IMG/VR virus record: IMGVR_UViG_3300034111_001022
Location: 1 to 56,372 of that record
Length of the DNA: 56,372 nucleotides
Direction: 5' to 3' (one strand)
DNA from: a virus
Of this stretch, positions 48,562-55,928 are shown piece after piece. The translations under genes were made by a program, and so were the position numbers. Positions within the stretch are counted from its first letter, which is position 1. Each line of letters starts with the position of its first letter. Below the pieces are notes generated by a model. It ran no database searches, had not been told where the DNA came from, and was given only the letters and a program-made list of their open reading frames with translations.

Positions 48562-51119
48562 TATAAAATCACCAATCTAGATCCATTAGGGACAGTAATA
48601 TTCATTCCTGAAGGCACTGTAATAGGACCAACAGTCATAGAACTCTTGTTTGTGCTTACAGTATAGCTTGCTGTTATAGTCTGATTATTTTCTAAAAATA
48701 CATTATCTATTTGCGGACTGCTAGCAGTTGCAGCTAGTGTGCCTGCTGTAAACGTAAGATTTGCGCCTACAGTTACATTGCTGAAGCCACCTGCGCCATT
48801 GCCATAAAGAATAGACGTGCCAGAAGTTGCAGGGGCGTAATCAGTGCCAGAAGTAGCCGCAGAGATGGCTGTGCCGTTACCTTTTAATAAACCAGTGATA
48901 GTTGTTGAAAGTGTAATCGCTGGGGTTGTTGTTGATGTTGCTACAGTGCCTGCAAATCCGTTAGCGCTAACAACAGATACGTCAGTAACAGTTCCGCCAC
49001 TAGCAGCACCATTAGCTGCAGCAGTAATCCTACCTTTTGCATCAACTGTAATATTAGCGTTAGTAAATGCACCAACATTAGCGTTCACTGTAGCTAGTGT
49101 CAAACTTCCTGTGCTTGCCAATGTTGCGTCGCTAGACATTGCAACAGGTGCATACGCAGTGCCACCAGCATTGCCTACAAGAATTTGTCCTGAGGCAGGT
49201 GCGGTATTAGGGACTATAGCTTCTTTTGTTTGAATGTCATTGGTGACGTTGCTTAAACCTACATCTGTTTTTGTAGGTGTTGAATAACTGAATGTGCCTG
49301 AACCGTTATTATATAGCCAACCTGTAGCGTTTGCTAAAGAGCCGATAGTTGTTAAATTTGTATACGCAGCTTGTTTGCCGTTAAATGTCGACCAATCAGC
49401 AGAGCTTAATGCTCCTCTATTGGCTGCTGATGCAGTTGGCACGTTCAGTGTGATGACAGGCGTTGTTGTGCTGTTGGCAACTGTAGATGATAAATCTGTT
49501 CCTGTTGTGCCTAGTGTTAATGCGGCTACAGAAGTGACTGATCCGCCCGCTGATGTAGAAGACAAAGTGCCTGCAGAAAAAGACAACCCTGATCCTACGG
49601 TGACATTGCTAAAACCACCTGCACCGTTGCCGTAAAGAATGCTTGTGCCAGAAGTTGCAGGGGCGTAATCCGTTCCACTTGTTGCAGCAGTAAATGCAGT
49701 TGTGCCGTTACCTTTTACAAGACCAGTAATTGTTGAAACTCCTGTACCTCCATTTGCAACACCAAGCTCACCAGAAACAGCCGTAGTTTGATTTAACGGA
49801 ACGGCGTTCCACTCTACTTGAGTGCCTGACGCATTAATTATCAATGATTTGTATGCAACCCCTAGCGGTAACTTGGACCATGTGTCTGTAGCTGAACCAT
49901 ACAACAAATCGCCTGTAGCAACTGTGCTAGTGCCAGTACCCCCGTTAGTGGCTGCAACTGTGTCAATAGCAATTGTGCCAGACGTTGTAATCGTGCCGCC
50001 AGTTAAACCTGTGCCAGCCGTAATGCTAGTTACTGTGCCTCCAGTCCCTGTCAGCGTAAAATTAGGATACGTACCAGTAACGGCAACTGTGCCAGCGCCA
50101 GTTAAAACCACTGTTTGATCAGGTGCTGTGTTGGTGATTGTAACGGCAGAAGAGCCGTTATAACTAGTCCCAGACAATCCACTGCCAATAGTCAAAGCAT
50201 AAGGTGCCGCCGCAGTGATTGTGCCTGAGCTACCCAAAGTAACTGGCGTACCATTAATTGTTAATGAGTCGTACTGTAAATCAGCGTTAACTAAGTTCCT
50301 GTAGGTTGGAATAGCATCCACTCCACTTGCAGGACCAGCTTTAACTAAGTTGGCTCCGACAGGAATGCTTAAATCTACATTAGCCCAATATGGGGCACCT
50401 GTGCCTGACGAGGCTAATACTTGATTAAGTGAGCCAGCGCTACTTATTAATATATTGCTGCCGTCAGAGTAAGCGATACCGCCATCGGCTGGTGCAGTTA
50501 ACGCTGTGCCTGTGCCGCCACGGGTAGGGCTTAAAACACCATTTGTTTGATCAGTGTCTGTTAAATCAATAGAAGGGTGAACGTGATCAGCACGTGCCAT
50601 TGTGTTGCTTACACCTGCAGTAGCGTCGCCTACAGCTAGCGGGGTAGCGTTAGATAATGCAGCAGAAAGCGTTACATCGCTTGTTAATGTTCCGCCGCCT
50701 GTTAACCCAATACCCGCAATTACTTGGCGTGAGGTAGGTACAAAGCCCGACGTAGAGGGTAAAGGTAAGGTCGTTGCCGCTGTTAAACGACCGTTTGCGT
50801 CAACTGTAATAACCGGGTAGTTGTTAGAGTTGCCATAGACACCAGCTGAAACGCCTGTCAAATCAAGCTGCGTTGAGCCAATCCCACCAACAGCAACAGA
50901 AATTGTGATGTTAGATGACAGTGCCCCACCGCCTGTAAGCCCGGTCCCAGCAGCTACAACACGTGACGTAGGCACACCAGACACATTTAATAGTGCATTT
51001 ACTTGTACTTTATAGGTCTGCCCATCTCGGACATACACCATCCACCCCGTTTCTGATGGGGCTGGATCCTCTTGTAGTTGAGTAATCTTTAATGGTATCT
51101 GGCTGTATGGTTGTGCCAT
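48561..51119 (-). CDS. Long tail fibre with repeated shaft modules
   Basis: An 852-aa fibre. The N-terminus 'YSQIPLKITQLQEDPAPSETGWMVYVRDGQTYKVQVN' is followed by repeats such as 'GTGLTGGG-SS-ITISV', 'VDANGRLTAAT', 'NGGTGTS' and two copies of 'GTDYAPATSGTSILYGNG' encoded by near-identical stretches (about 48780-48850 and 49615-49685). Composition is Gly/Thr/Ser/Ala with few charges, as in trimeric beta-helical shafts. It ends one base before the collar protein, probably its distal partner. Confidence 0.8.
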   Translation of the reverse strand: MAQPYSQIPLKITQLQEDPAPSETGWMVYVRDGQTYKVQVNALLNVSGVPTSRVVAAGTGLTGGGALSSNITISVAVGGIGSTQLDLTGVSAGVYGNSNNYPVITVDANGRLTAATTLPLPSTSGFVPTSRQVIAGIGLTGGGTLTSDVTLSAALSNATPLAVGDATAGVSNTMARADHVHPSIDLTDTDQTNGVLSPTRGGTGTALTAPADGGIAYSDGSNILISSAGSLNQVLASSGTGAPYWANVDLSIPVGANLVKAGPASGVDAIPTYRNLVNADLQYDSLTINGTPVTLGSSGTITAAAPYALTIGSGLSGTSYNGSSAVTITNTAPDQTVVLTGAGTVAVTGTYPNFTLTGTGGTVTSITAGTGLTGGTITTSGTIAIDTVAATNGGTGTSTVATGDLLYGSATDTWSKLPLGVAYKSLIINASGTQVEWNAVPLNQTTAVSGELGVANGGTGVSTITGLVKGNGTTAFTAATSGTDYAPATSGTSILYGNGAGGFSNVTVGSGLSFSAGTLSSTSAGGSVTSVAALTLGTTGTDLSSTVANSTTTPVITLNVPTASAANRGALSSADWSTFNGKQAAYTNLTTIGSLANATGWLYNNGSGTFSYSTPTKTDVGLSNVTNDIQTKEAIVPNTAPASGQILVGNAGGTAYAPVAMSSDATLASTGSLTLATVNANVGAFTNANITVDAKGRITAAANGAASGGTVTDVSVVSANGFAGTVATSTTTPAITLSTTITGLLKGNGTAISAATSGTDYAPATSGTSILYGNGAGGFSNVTVGANLTFTAGTLAATASSPQIDNVFLENNQTITASYTVSTNKSSMTVGPITVPSGMNITVPNGSRLVIL

Positions 51120-51433
51120 TAAAATCTCTTCTTAGCGTATAAATAACCAGTGTCATCTTCAGTGATGAGATACTCTTCACCATCCTGAGTGATGATACCG
51201 TACTGATCTTGTGTTAAAGGTAAGTCTGGACGTACAAAAGGCAGTGTAATCTGATCAGCTGGGCGAGGGGCCAAGCGATAAGGATCGTAGTTATCTAAAT
51301 CTTCTTTACACACCATCAACCCAGGTGAATTTGGGTCAGAATAAAGCTCAGCAAGGGGCATTTTGCGACTACAACGAGCGCACAATGCAACACCTAAGGT
51401 AGAATTTCCAGTGGTATCAAGAAAAATAGCCAT
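51119..51433 (-). CDS. Zinc-ribbon-like structural-operon protein
   Basis: 104 aa from the ATG at 51433. 'LCARCSRKMPLAELYSDPNSPGLMVCKEDLDNYDPYRL' holds a CxxC plus a later C, a pattern repeated in small proteins between neck and fibre genes of related phages. The C-terminal half has short strands ('QDQYGIITQDGEEYLITEDDTGYLY'). It may help attach or assemble fibres. It overlaps the fibre start by one base. Confidence 0.7.
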   Translation of the reverse strand: MAIFLDTTGNSTLGVALCARCSRKMPLAELYSDPNSPGLMVCKEDLDNYDPYRLAPRPADQITLPFVRPDLPLTQDQYGIITQDGEEYLITEDDTGYLYAKKRF

Positions 51434-51435
51434 AT

Positions 51436-52419
51436 TTACCTTGTGTACGGTGAAATCCAAGGCTGAATAGTAGTTGGGCTACCATCGTTGTCACCATCCC
51501 ATGCTGTACGCATTGAAATTTCAGCAACTTGCATTAATTGAACAGACAAATTAGGATCAACAGTTTCTGTTTCCATTGCTAGTTTAGATGCAAGCTTCAT
51601 TACGATAGCATCGTACCAACGTTGAGGGATGTCTAGCTCTTGTTGTAAGTTGCCAACGTCCATAATTTGACGATGACGCCACACAATCAACTGAGCATAC
51701 TCAGCATAAGCATTAGGGGCAGGCCAAAGGTTAAGTGTTGGCTGATTAATGTTACGTTGGAACCAATAGGTAGTGGGCCGACCGTTATACACTTTGTTAC
51801 TTTGTGCCACGTAGGTATCACGGTTAAGTAATCCAAATGGAATCTCAGTAGGCGTGTTACCTAAAAACACAGTCTCTACAAGAAACGGGTCATTACTTTT
51901 TACTCTAAAGAACGGAAACGCGTTAGCAGGAATAATGTCATACCAAATCCACTCGTTAGCGCCAGCTGATGCAGGAATCTCACCAACCTTAAACCAGATA
52001 TCGCCATCTTCAGACACTTCTAAATCTACGTCAACACTTGGTGTTAGCCACTTAATCCCTACGTTACTAACGATAGTGTCTTGTCCACCAAAGTCGACTT
52101 CGTATGTAGTGGTTGTAATAGTTTCTACACCAACTTGCTGTAATAATGTACGATAGTTAAGATTTAAAACTTCTTCAGTACCCAACGGGAGCGTAACGAT
52201 AGGTTGCCCTTCGTACATAGGTAAGATAAGCTTATCGATACACCAGGATGGGGTCTTGATACTAGCAAGCTCTGAAAGCAACAGGTACAGCAAATCAATT
52301 GCTGTCTGTTGCATCTCAGCGGTTACTTTTTGAGGTGGAATCTTACAACGACGAAAAGCGTGATCAATCACGCGTCTCGTGTTAAAGGTAGTCGTGCTAA
52401 TTGTTCCTGACATTGCCAT
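51436..52419 (-). CDS. Putative head-tail connector/neck protein
   Basis: 327 aa from the ATG at 52419 (GAGGAATATTTTG upstream; a TTG three bases earlier is less likely). The N-terminal helical part 'RRVIDHAFRRCKIPPQKVTAEMQQTAIDLLYLLLSELAS' is connector-like. The middle is beta (inserted domain about 100-190). The C-terminal part 'TYVAQSNKVYNGRPTTYWFQRNINQPTLNLWPAPNAYAEYAQLIVWRHRQI' and 'QRWYDAIVMKLASKLAM' resemble gp11/gp4-type neck proteins. Not certain; a fibre-attachment role is possible. Confidence 0.6.
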   Translation of the reverse strand: MAMSGTISTTTFNTRRVIDHAFRRCKIPPQKVTAEMQQTAIDLLYLLLSELASIKTPSWCIDKLILPMYEGQPIVTLPLGTEEVLNLNYRTLLQQVGVETITTTTYEVDFGGQDTIVSNVGIKWLTPSVDVDLEVSEDGDIWFKVGEIPASAGANEWIWYDIIPANAFPFFRVKSNDPFLVETVFLGNTPTEIPFGLLNRDTYVAQSNKVYNGRPTTYWFQRNINQPTLNLWPAPNAYAEYAQLIVWRHRQIMDVGNLQQELDIPQRWYDAIVMKLASKLAMETETVDPNLSVQLMQVAEISMRTAWDGDNDGSPTTIQPWISPYTR

Positions 52420-52502
52420 CAAAATATTCCTCTAGTTGATGGCCGCTGTTACAGCAAGCCCAATCTTTTCAGCTTATTATACTACGCCAAGTTAAAAAAA
52501 TA
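52420..52502 (-). promoter_or_regulatory. Candidate late promoter, copy 2
   Basis: The minus strand carries TATAATAAGCTGAAAA (complement of 52466-52481), one base different from the motif at 37469-37484, with CGTAG directly before it. No convincing -35 is visible, only a T-rich tract. It lies in one of the few gaps in the late block, upstream of the connector gene and fibres. Confidence 0.55.
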
Positions 52503-52652
52503 CTATTTTTTAGCTGTTTTGGCAGCTTCAGCAAAGTCTTTCTTTGTAGGTGCACCCTTAGAGCCTGGCTTTCTCATCTTTTCACCAGAACCTTCTTCGA
52601 TTCTAGTTTTTTTAGCGTGAATGTTTGCGTATAAACCTTTTTTAGCAGCCAT
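52503..52652 (-). CDS. Small basic protein
   Basis: A 49-aa Lys-rich protein from the ATG at 52652 (AAGGAGCAAACG upstream): 'MAAKKGLYANIHAKKTR', 'RKPGSKGAPTKKDFAEAAKTAKK'. The 'GLYANIHAKK-RI--GSGEKMRKPGSKGAPT' pattern is recurrent in environmental phages. It could bind DNA or act in capsid maturation, but the function is not known. Confidence 0.7.
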   Translation of the reverse strand: MAAKKGLYANIHAKKTRIEEGSGEKMRKPGSKGAPTKKDFAEAAKTAKK

Positions 52653-52662
52653 CGTTTGCTCC

Positions 52663-53073
52663 TTATTTTTTAACCTTACCGCCGCACATAAGCATTGGAA
52701 CGCGTGGATCACGACCGGCAGCCATAGCTGGGCCCTTAACAACGCGCTTTTGAACCAACTCTTCACGCTGCATACGTGGCGTTTCGGTCTTTTCGTGCTT
52801 CATCATCGCTGATTTAGACGCATAACGCTCACCAGTAGCCTTTTCCATCACGCTGCCGCCTTTTTTAAGCTTGGTAAGGGGTTTGCCTGGGTGTTGTGCT
52901 TTTTCGTGCTTGTGGATTGATTCTGCGATCATCTTTTTGTCTTGTTTCATGTCAGCTTTAATGTCGCCACCTTTAGCGTACATTTTAGTTGCGCAGCCGC
53001 CTTCAGCGTAAGCTTTGCCTTTCATCTTACCTGCTGAACCAAAATCAAACTCTTTTACATATGTACATGCCAT
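52663..53073 (-). CDS. Basic protein with AEGG motifs
   Basis: A 136-aa Lys/Met-rich protein. It has 'AYAEGGCATKMYAKGGDI' and 'KLKKGGSVMEKATGERY' linkers, a His/Lys-rich middle ('SIHKHEKAQHPGKPL') and a Cys-containing end. The same [FYA]-x-GG motif occurs in the large internal-type proteins, so it may be a virion part that shares a partner with them. The ribosome site AGGAGCAATATC precedes the ATG. Confidence 0.65.
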   Translation of the reverse strand: MACTYVKEFDFGSAGKMKGKAYAEGGCATKMYAKGGDIKADMKQDKKMIAESIHKHEKAQHPGKPLTKLKKGGSVMEKATGERYASKSAMMKHEKTETPRMQREELVQKRVVKGPAMAAGRDPRVPMLMCGGKVKK

Positions 53074-53083
53074 GATATTGCTC

Positions 53084-53503
53084 CTAGAACGTAGTTGGGT
53101 TGGCGTAGGTTTTAATGCACTCTAAGATGATTGTGTAACGATCACCCGCAGTGGCACCAACTGTCGTGAATACCACGTCGCCAGTTTTGCCTGTACCTGA
53201 GTTGTTTGGAATACCGCCAAAGTCTGAGAAGCACATCTTGTACATCACGTCAGCTGGGACGGTATCAGCGATTACGTTTGTGTCTGCGTCCCAAAGGATG
53301 TCTACAGCAACGCCAAATGTTTGCGCCCAGATCTTGTTAATCTTTACGCCTGTGCAAGCACTGCCGTTGGTGTTAACTGCTAAAGTTGAAACATCTACCT
53401 TAACTACGGCTGATTCGCCTGTGCCGTCAGAGATGTTTGTGAATTTTTGAATGACGAGCCTGTCGCCGTCAAGGATTGTTTGTGTTGTTACTGCATCTGC
53501 CAT
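53084..53503 (-). CDS. Head-associated protein
   Basis: A 139-aa beta-type protein ('MADAVTTQTILDGDRLVIQKFTNISDGTGESAVVKVDVSTL', 'GVAVDILWDADTNVI', 'RYTIILECIK'). The start follows TAGGAGAACGAC and lies inside the end of the previous coiled-coil gene (35-nt overlap). The pattern is typical of small structural proteins encoded after the major capsid gene. The exact function is unknown. Confidence 0.7.
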   Translation of the reverse strand: MADAVTTQTILDGDRLVIQKFTNISDGTGESAVVKVDVSTLAVNTNGSACTGVKINKIWAQTFGVAVDILWDADTNVIADTVPADVMYKMCFSDFGGIPNNSGTGKTGDVVFTTVGATAGDRYTIILECIKTYANPTTF

Positions 53504-53663
53504 GTCGTTCTCCTAAATCAGTAGAGGGTGTTTCAAGTCGGTTGATCAACATTTGATAAGCCACGATAGTCGCTTGGGCTTGAATAACGAAAGTGTTAGC
53601 CTTAGTTAATTCTTGCTCAAGCGACTGTATCTCAGCCACCAAAAAGTCTTTGGTGATTTCCAT
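53469..53663 (-). CDS. Small coiled-coil head protein
   Basis: A 64-aa protein with a heptad helix (MEITKDFLVAEIQSLEQEL..., QAQATIVAYQMLINRLE). Similar short coiled coils follow head-fibre or decoration genes in related phages and may trimerise them. It starts two bases after the previous stop and overlaps the next gene by 35 nt. Confidence 0.7.
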   Translation of the reverse strand: MEITKDFLVAEIQSLEQELTKANTFVIQAQATIVAYQMLINRLETPSTDLGERHGRCSNNTNNP

Positions 53664-53665
53664 TA

Positions 53666-54244
53666 TTACAATGAAGCTGCACAGAGAATGAAGTAGTCAT
53701 TGCCTGCAGCATCAACGATCTTGATACCTTTAGTTGCTGTAGCTGTTGTGTTTTGCAACATAGCAGCTGGAACGTTTAATAAAGTACCTAACGCTGTAGA
53801 GTTAGAGTCAGTTACGCGAATAAACGCAGCTGTACCTGGAACAGTTACGCCAGAAGCGATGTCTGAATCAACTTGGATAGCAGCCAATGTGCCTCCTGGA
53901 GTTACGCCAGAAGCAACACCTAAAGTAGCACGCAATGCGTTAGCTGCACCAGAAATAGTACCGCCAGTGCTAACTGACATAGAGATGTGCGCACCGTTAA
54001 TTGTGCCAGCTGCAGCTGCGCCTGCGCCAGTTACTACAGAGAATGCACGCAATGTTTCTCCTGAACCTGTAGATGTGAATGTCAACTTGTCATAAACAAG
54101 ACGAGTATCACCTGTGGTTGCAGATGTTGTTGCGTAAGCTGAATTAATGTTGCCAGCAGTTGTTACCACTACTGGAGCTGAAGAAGTACCAGAGATAAAG
54201 CCGTTTAAGCTCGTGACTGGACCTGAAAAGGTGCTTGATGCCAT
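53666..54244 (-). CDS. Head fibre/decoration-type protein
   Basis: A 192-aa protein, low in charge and rich in Ala/Ser/Thr/Gly: 'MASSTFSGPVTSLNGFISG', 'GTINGAHISMSVSTGGTISGAANALRATLGV', 'PGTAAFIRVTDSNST', ending 'DAAGNDYFILCAASL'. It reads like a trimeric beta-structured fibre or capsid decoration protein, and its coiled-coil neighbour may be its partner. It is preceded by a structured leader (54245-54368). Confidence 0.7.
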   Translation of the reverse strand: MASSTFSGPVTSLNGFISGTSSAPVVVTTAGNINSAYATTSATTGDTRLVYDKLTFTSTGSGETLRAFSVVTGAGAAAAGTINGAHISMSVSTGGTISGAANALRATLGVASGVTPGGTLAAIQVDSDIASGVTVPGTAAFIRVTDSNSTALGTLLNVPAAMLQNTTATATKGIKIVDAAGNDYFILCAASL

Positions 54245-54368
54245 GATATATTTCCTTTTTGCACAAGTCGCTTATTAGTCTGTGCAACGTCCGCTGGAAC
54301 GGTCTAATAAGCTAAAATAATAATTCCAGAAAGTTGGTAGGGGGCCGAAGCCCCCTGACCATTACAAC
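54245..54368 (-). other. Structured gap between capsid and head-fibre genes
   Basis: Two RNA structures on the transcribed strand. The first is GGGGGC-TTCG-GCCCCC (complement of 54340-54355), a UUCG-capped stem just after the major capsid stop, without a T run. The second is a long-range pair GCTTATTAG/CTAATAAGC closing about 25 nt that contain an inner CGT-CC/GG-ACG stem. They may protect the capsid mRNA 3' end, reduce read-through, or control the next ribosome site. I see no ORF. Confidence 0.6.
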
Positions 54369-55283
54369 TTAGATACCAGCTGTACCGTAAGCGGCACGAG
54401 GATCTGTCCAACCTAGGCTATAACGCTCTGTTGCTTTGTAGCGCATAGAATCAGTTTCAAAGTCCCCTTCCATCGATTTTTCTAAACCACGACGCATAAC
54501 GATTTTCAAGCCTTCTGGCGCGTCTGTTTTCACCCACCAAGCGGTGTTTGAAGTCAAACGAGACATGTTAGCTTGACCACCAGATAATAGACCCATTGAT
54601 TTAATCGGGTTCAAGTCGTTGTCTGCAGTACCAGCTTTTAATACGCTGTTTAGCAATACTTCACCTTGGAACACGTTAGATGGGCTTAATACTAGTTTTT
54701 GTGGTACTAAACGGATACGTTTACCGTTGTTGTCCACTGCCTGACGGATTTGAATCAACATTTGTTCCAATGATGTTTGTGACAAAGCAGCTGCAGTAGT
54801 TAACTGGTTGCTGAATGTACCATTCACGATTGGGTGTGAAGCGTTGATTAATGAAACACCGTCGCCACCAGCGTAAGCGTTGTTGAATGAGTTATTCAAC
54901 ACGTTAGCTGCTAAGGTCTCTTTTGTCTCAACCAAAGATTGAGCTAAATGACGAGCGTATGTTTGACCGATACGGATATGGTCACCGTCTTCTACCAAGA
55001 CTTTAGTCAAGGCAAAAGCTAGGCCATATACTTTGTACCAGTAGCGTTGTGCGAATAACACACCACCAGATTGGTAAGTAACTGCCATACCGTCTGGTAA
55101 TTCAGGTGCTGCACCAAAGCCGTACAATACAGGCTCTTCGTGGTAGTTACGTTTGATACCTTGAACCTCATCAAACACGCCTTTCCACTCGTCAGCACGT
55201 TGGCTGTAAATACCGTCAAAACTTTCGTTAAGGATCGGCTCAACAATGGACCTAAAGTCCGTACTTCTCATTGGGGTTGCCAT
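54369..55283 (-). CDS. Major capsid protein (HK97 fold, Mu gpT-like)
   Basis: A 304-aa protein. It begins 'MATPMRSTDFRSIVEPILNESFDGIYSQRADEWKGVFDE', followed by 'RYWYKVYGLAFALTKVLVEDG', a P-domain helix 'QTYARHLAQSLVETKETLAANVLNN', 'LINASHPIVNGTFSNQ', 'KRIRLVPQKLVLSPSNVFQGEVLLNSV' and a C-terminal 'ERYSLGWTDPRAAYGTAGI'. This order is that of gpT/HK97-fold capsids. The ribosome site AAGGAGGTCTGACAA is the full consensus, which suits the most abundant protein. There is no N-terminal protease-cleaved domain, in keeping with a separate scaffold. Confidence 0.9.
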   Translation of the reverse strand: MATPMRSTDFRSIVEPILNESFDGIYSQRADEWKGVFDEVQGIKRNYHEEPVLYGFGAAPELPDGMAVTYQSGGVLFAQRYWYKVYGLAFALTKVLVEDGDHIRIGQTYARHLAQSLVETKETLAANVLNNSFNNAYAGGDGVSLINASHPIVNGTFSNQLTTAAALSQTSLEQMLIQIRQAVDNNGKRIRLVPQKLVLSPSNVFQGEVLLNSVLKAGTADNDLNPIKSMGLLSGGQANMSRLTSNTAWWVKTDAPEGLKIVMRRGLEKSMEGDFETDSMRYKATERYSLGWTDPRAAYGTAGI

Positions 55284-55296
55284 TTGTCAGACCTCC

Positions 55297-55902
55297 TTAG
55301 ATTGATGCTGTTGGATACTTGTAAGCGTGCTCGTTGAAACGAACGTACGCAACAACATAAGCATCTGTTAGCGATTGGTTAATATTAGTAGCGAAGCCAG
55401 TGATTTGGAACTGACCAGTACCTGAACCTTCGATGGCGCCTAAATAAGCGTCTGAAAGACCTGTACGAGTTGAACCACCTGGAGCTGTGAAACCAGCCCA
55501 GTCACATTGTTCACCAACGGCTGTTTGAACTGAGTCTGTACCAGCTGTGCCTGGATTTGTGTACTGAGCTTCAAACAATGTTTCTGGATCGTCAAACACG
55601 TAAGCAGTGACGTCAGTAGCAGTAGTACCACCAATCCAGTATGGAGAGATAGACGGTTTGCCAGTTGAATCACGGTACTCAACACCAGCTAGTGTACCCA
55701 ATAAGGTAACACCACCAGTAGTGCCTGTACGTGTACCGTCGGTAGTACCCAATTGGATAACACCGTCGTTTGTTAACTTAACAGGATCATTTGAAAAAAT
55801 GTTCGTTGCGTAAGTTGATGCAATTGTATAAGCTTTCGGACGAATCTGACCACTGTTGTGGAAAGAAGGGCGGAAGCCAAAAGGTGCGCTTGTTGAAGGC
55901 AT
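55297..55902 (-). CDS. Capsid-associated protein
   Basis: A 201-aa beta-rich protein ('MPSTSAPFGFRPSFHNSGQIRPKAYTIAS', 'VTLLGTLAGVEYRDSTGKP', 'QFQITGFATNINQSLTDAYVVAYVRF'). The APFGFRP start is common to proteins encoded beside podovirus capsid genes, which probably decorate or stabilise the shell. The ribosome site AAGGAGTATTAAG is strong. It lies 13 nt upstream of the major capsid gene. Confidence 0.75.
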   Translation of the reverse strand: MPSTSAPFGFRPSFHNSGQIRPKAYTIASTYATNIFSNDPVKLTNDGVIQLGTTDGTRTGTTGGVTLLGTLAGVEYRDSTGKPSISPYWIGGTTATDVTAYVFDDPETLFEAQYTNPGTAGTDSVQTAVGEQCDWAGFTAPGGSTRTGLSDAYLGAIEGSGTGQFQITGFATNINQSLTDAYVVAYVRFNEHAYKYPTASI

Positions 55903-55928
55903 CTTAATACTCCTTAAAAAAAATAAAG

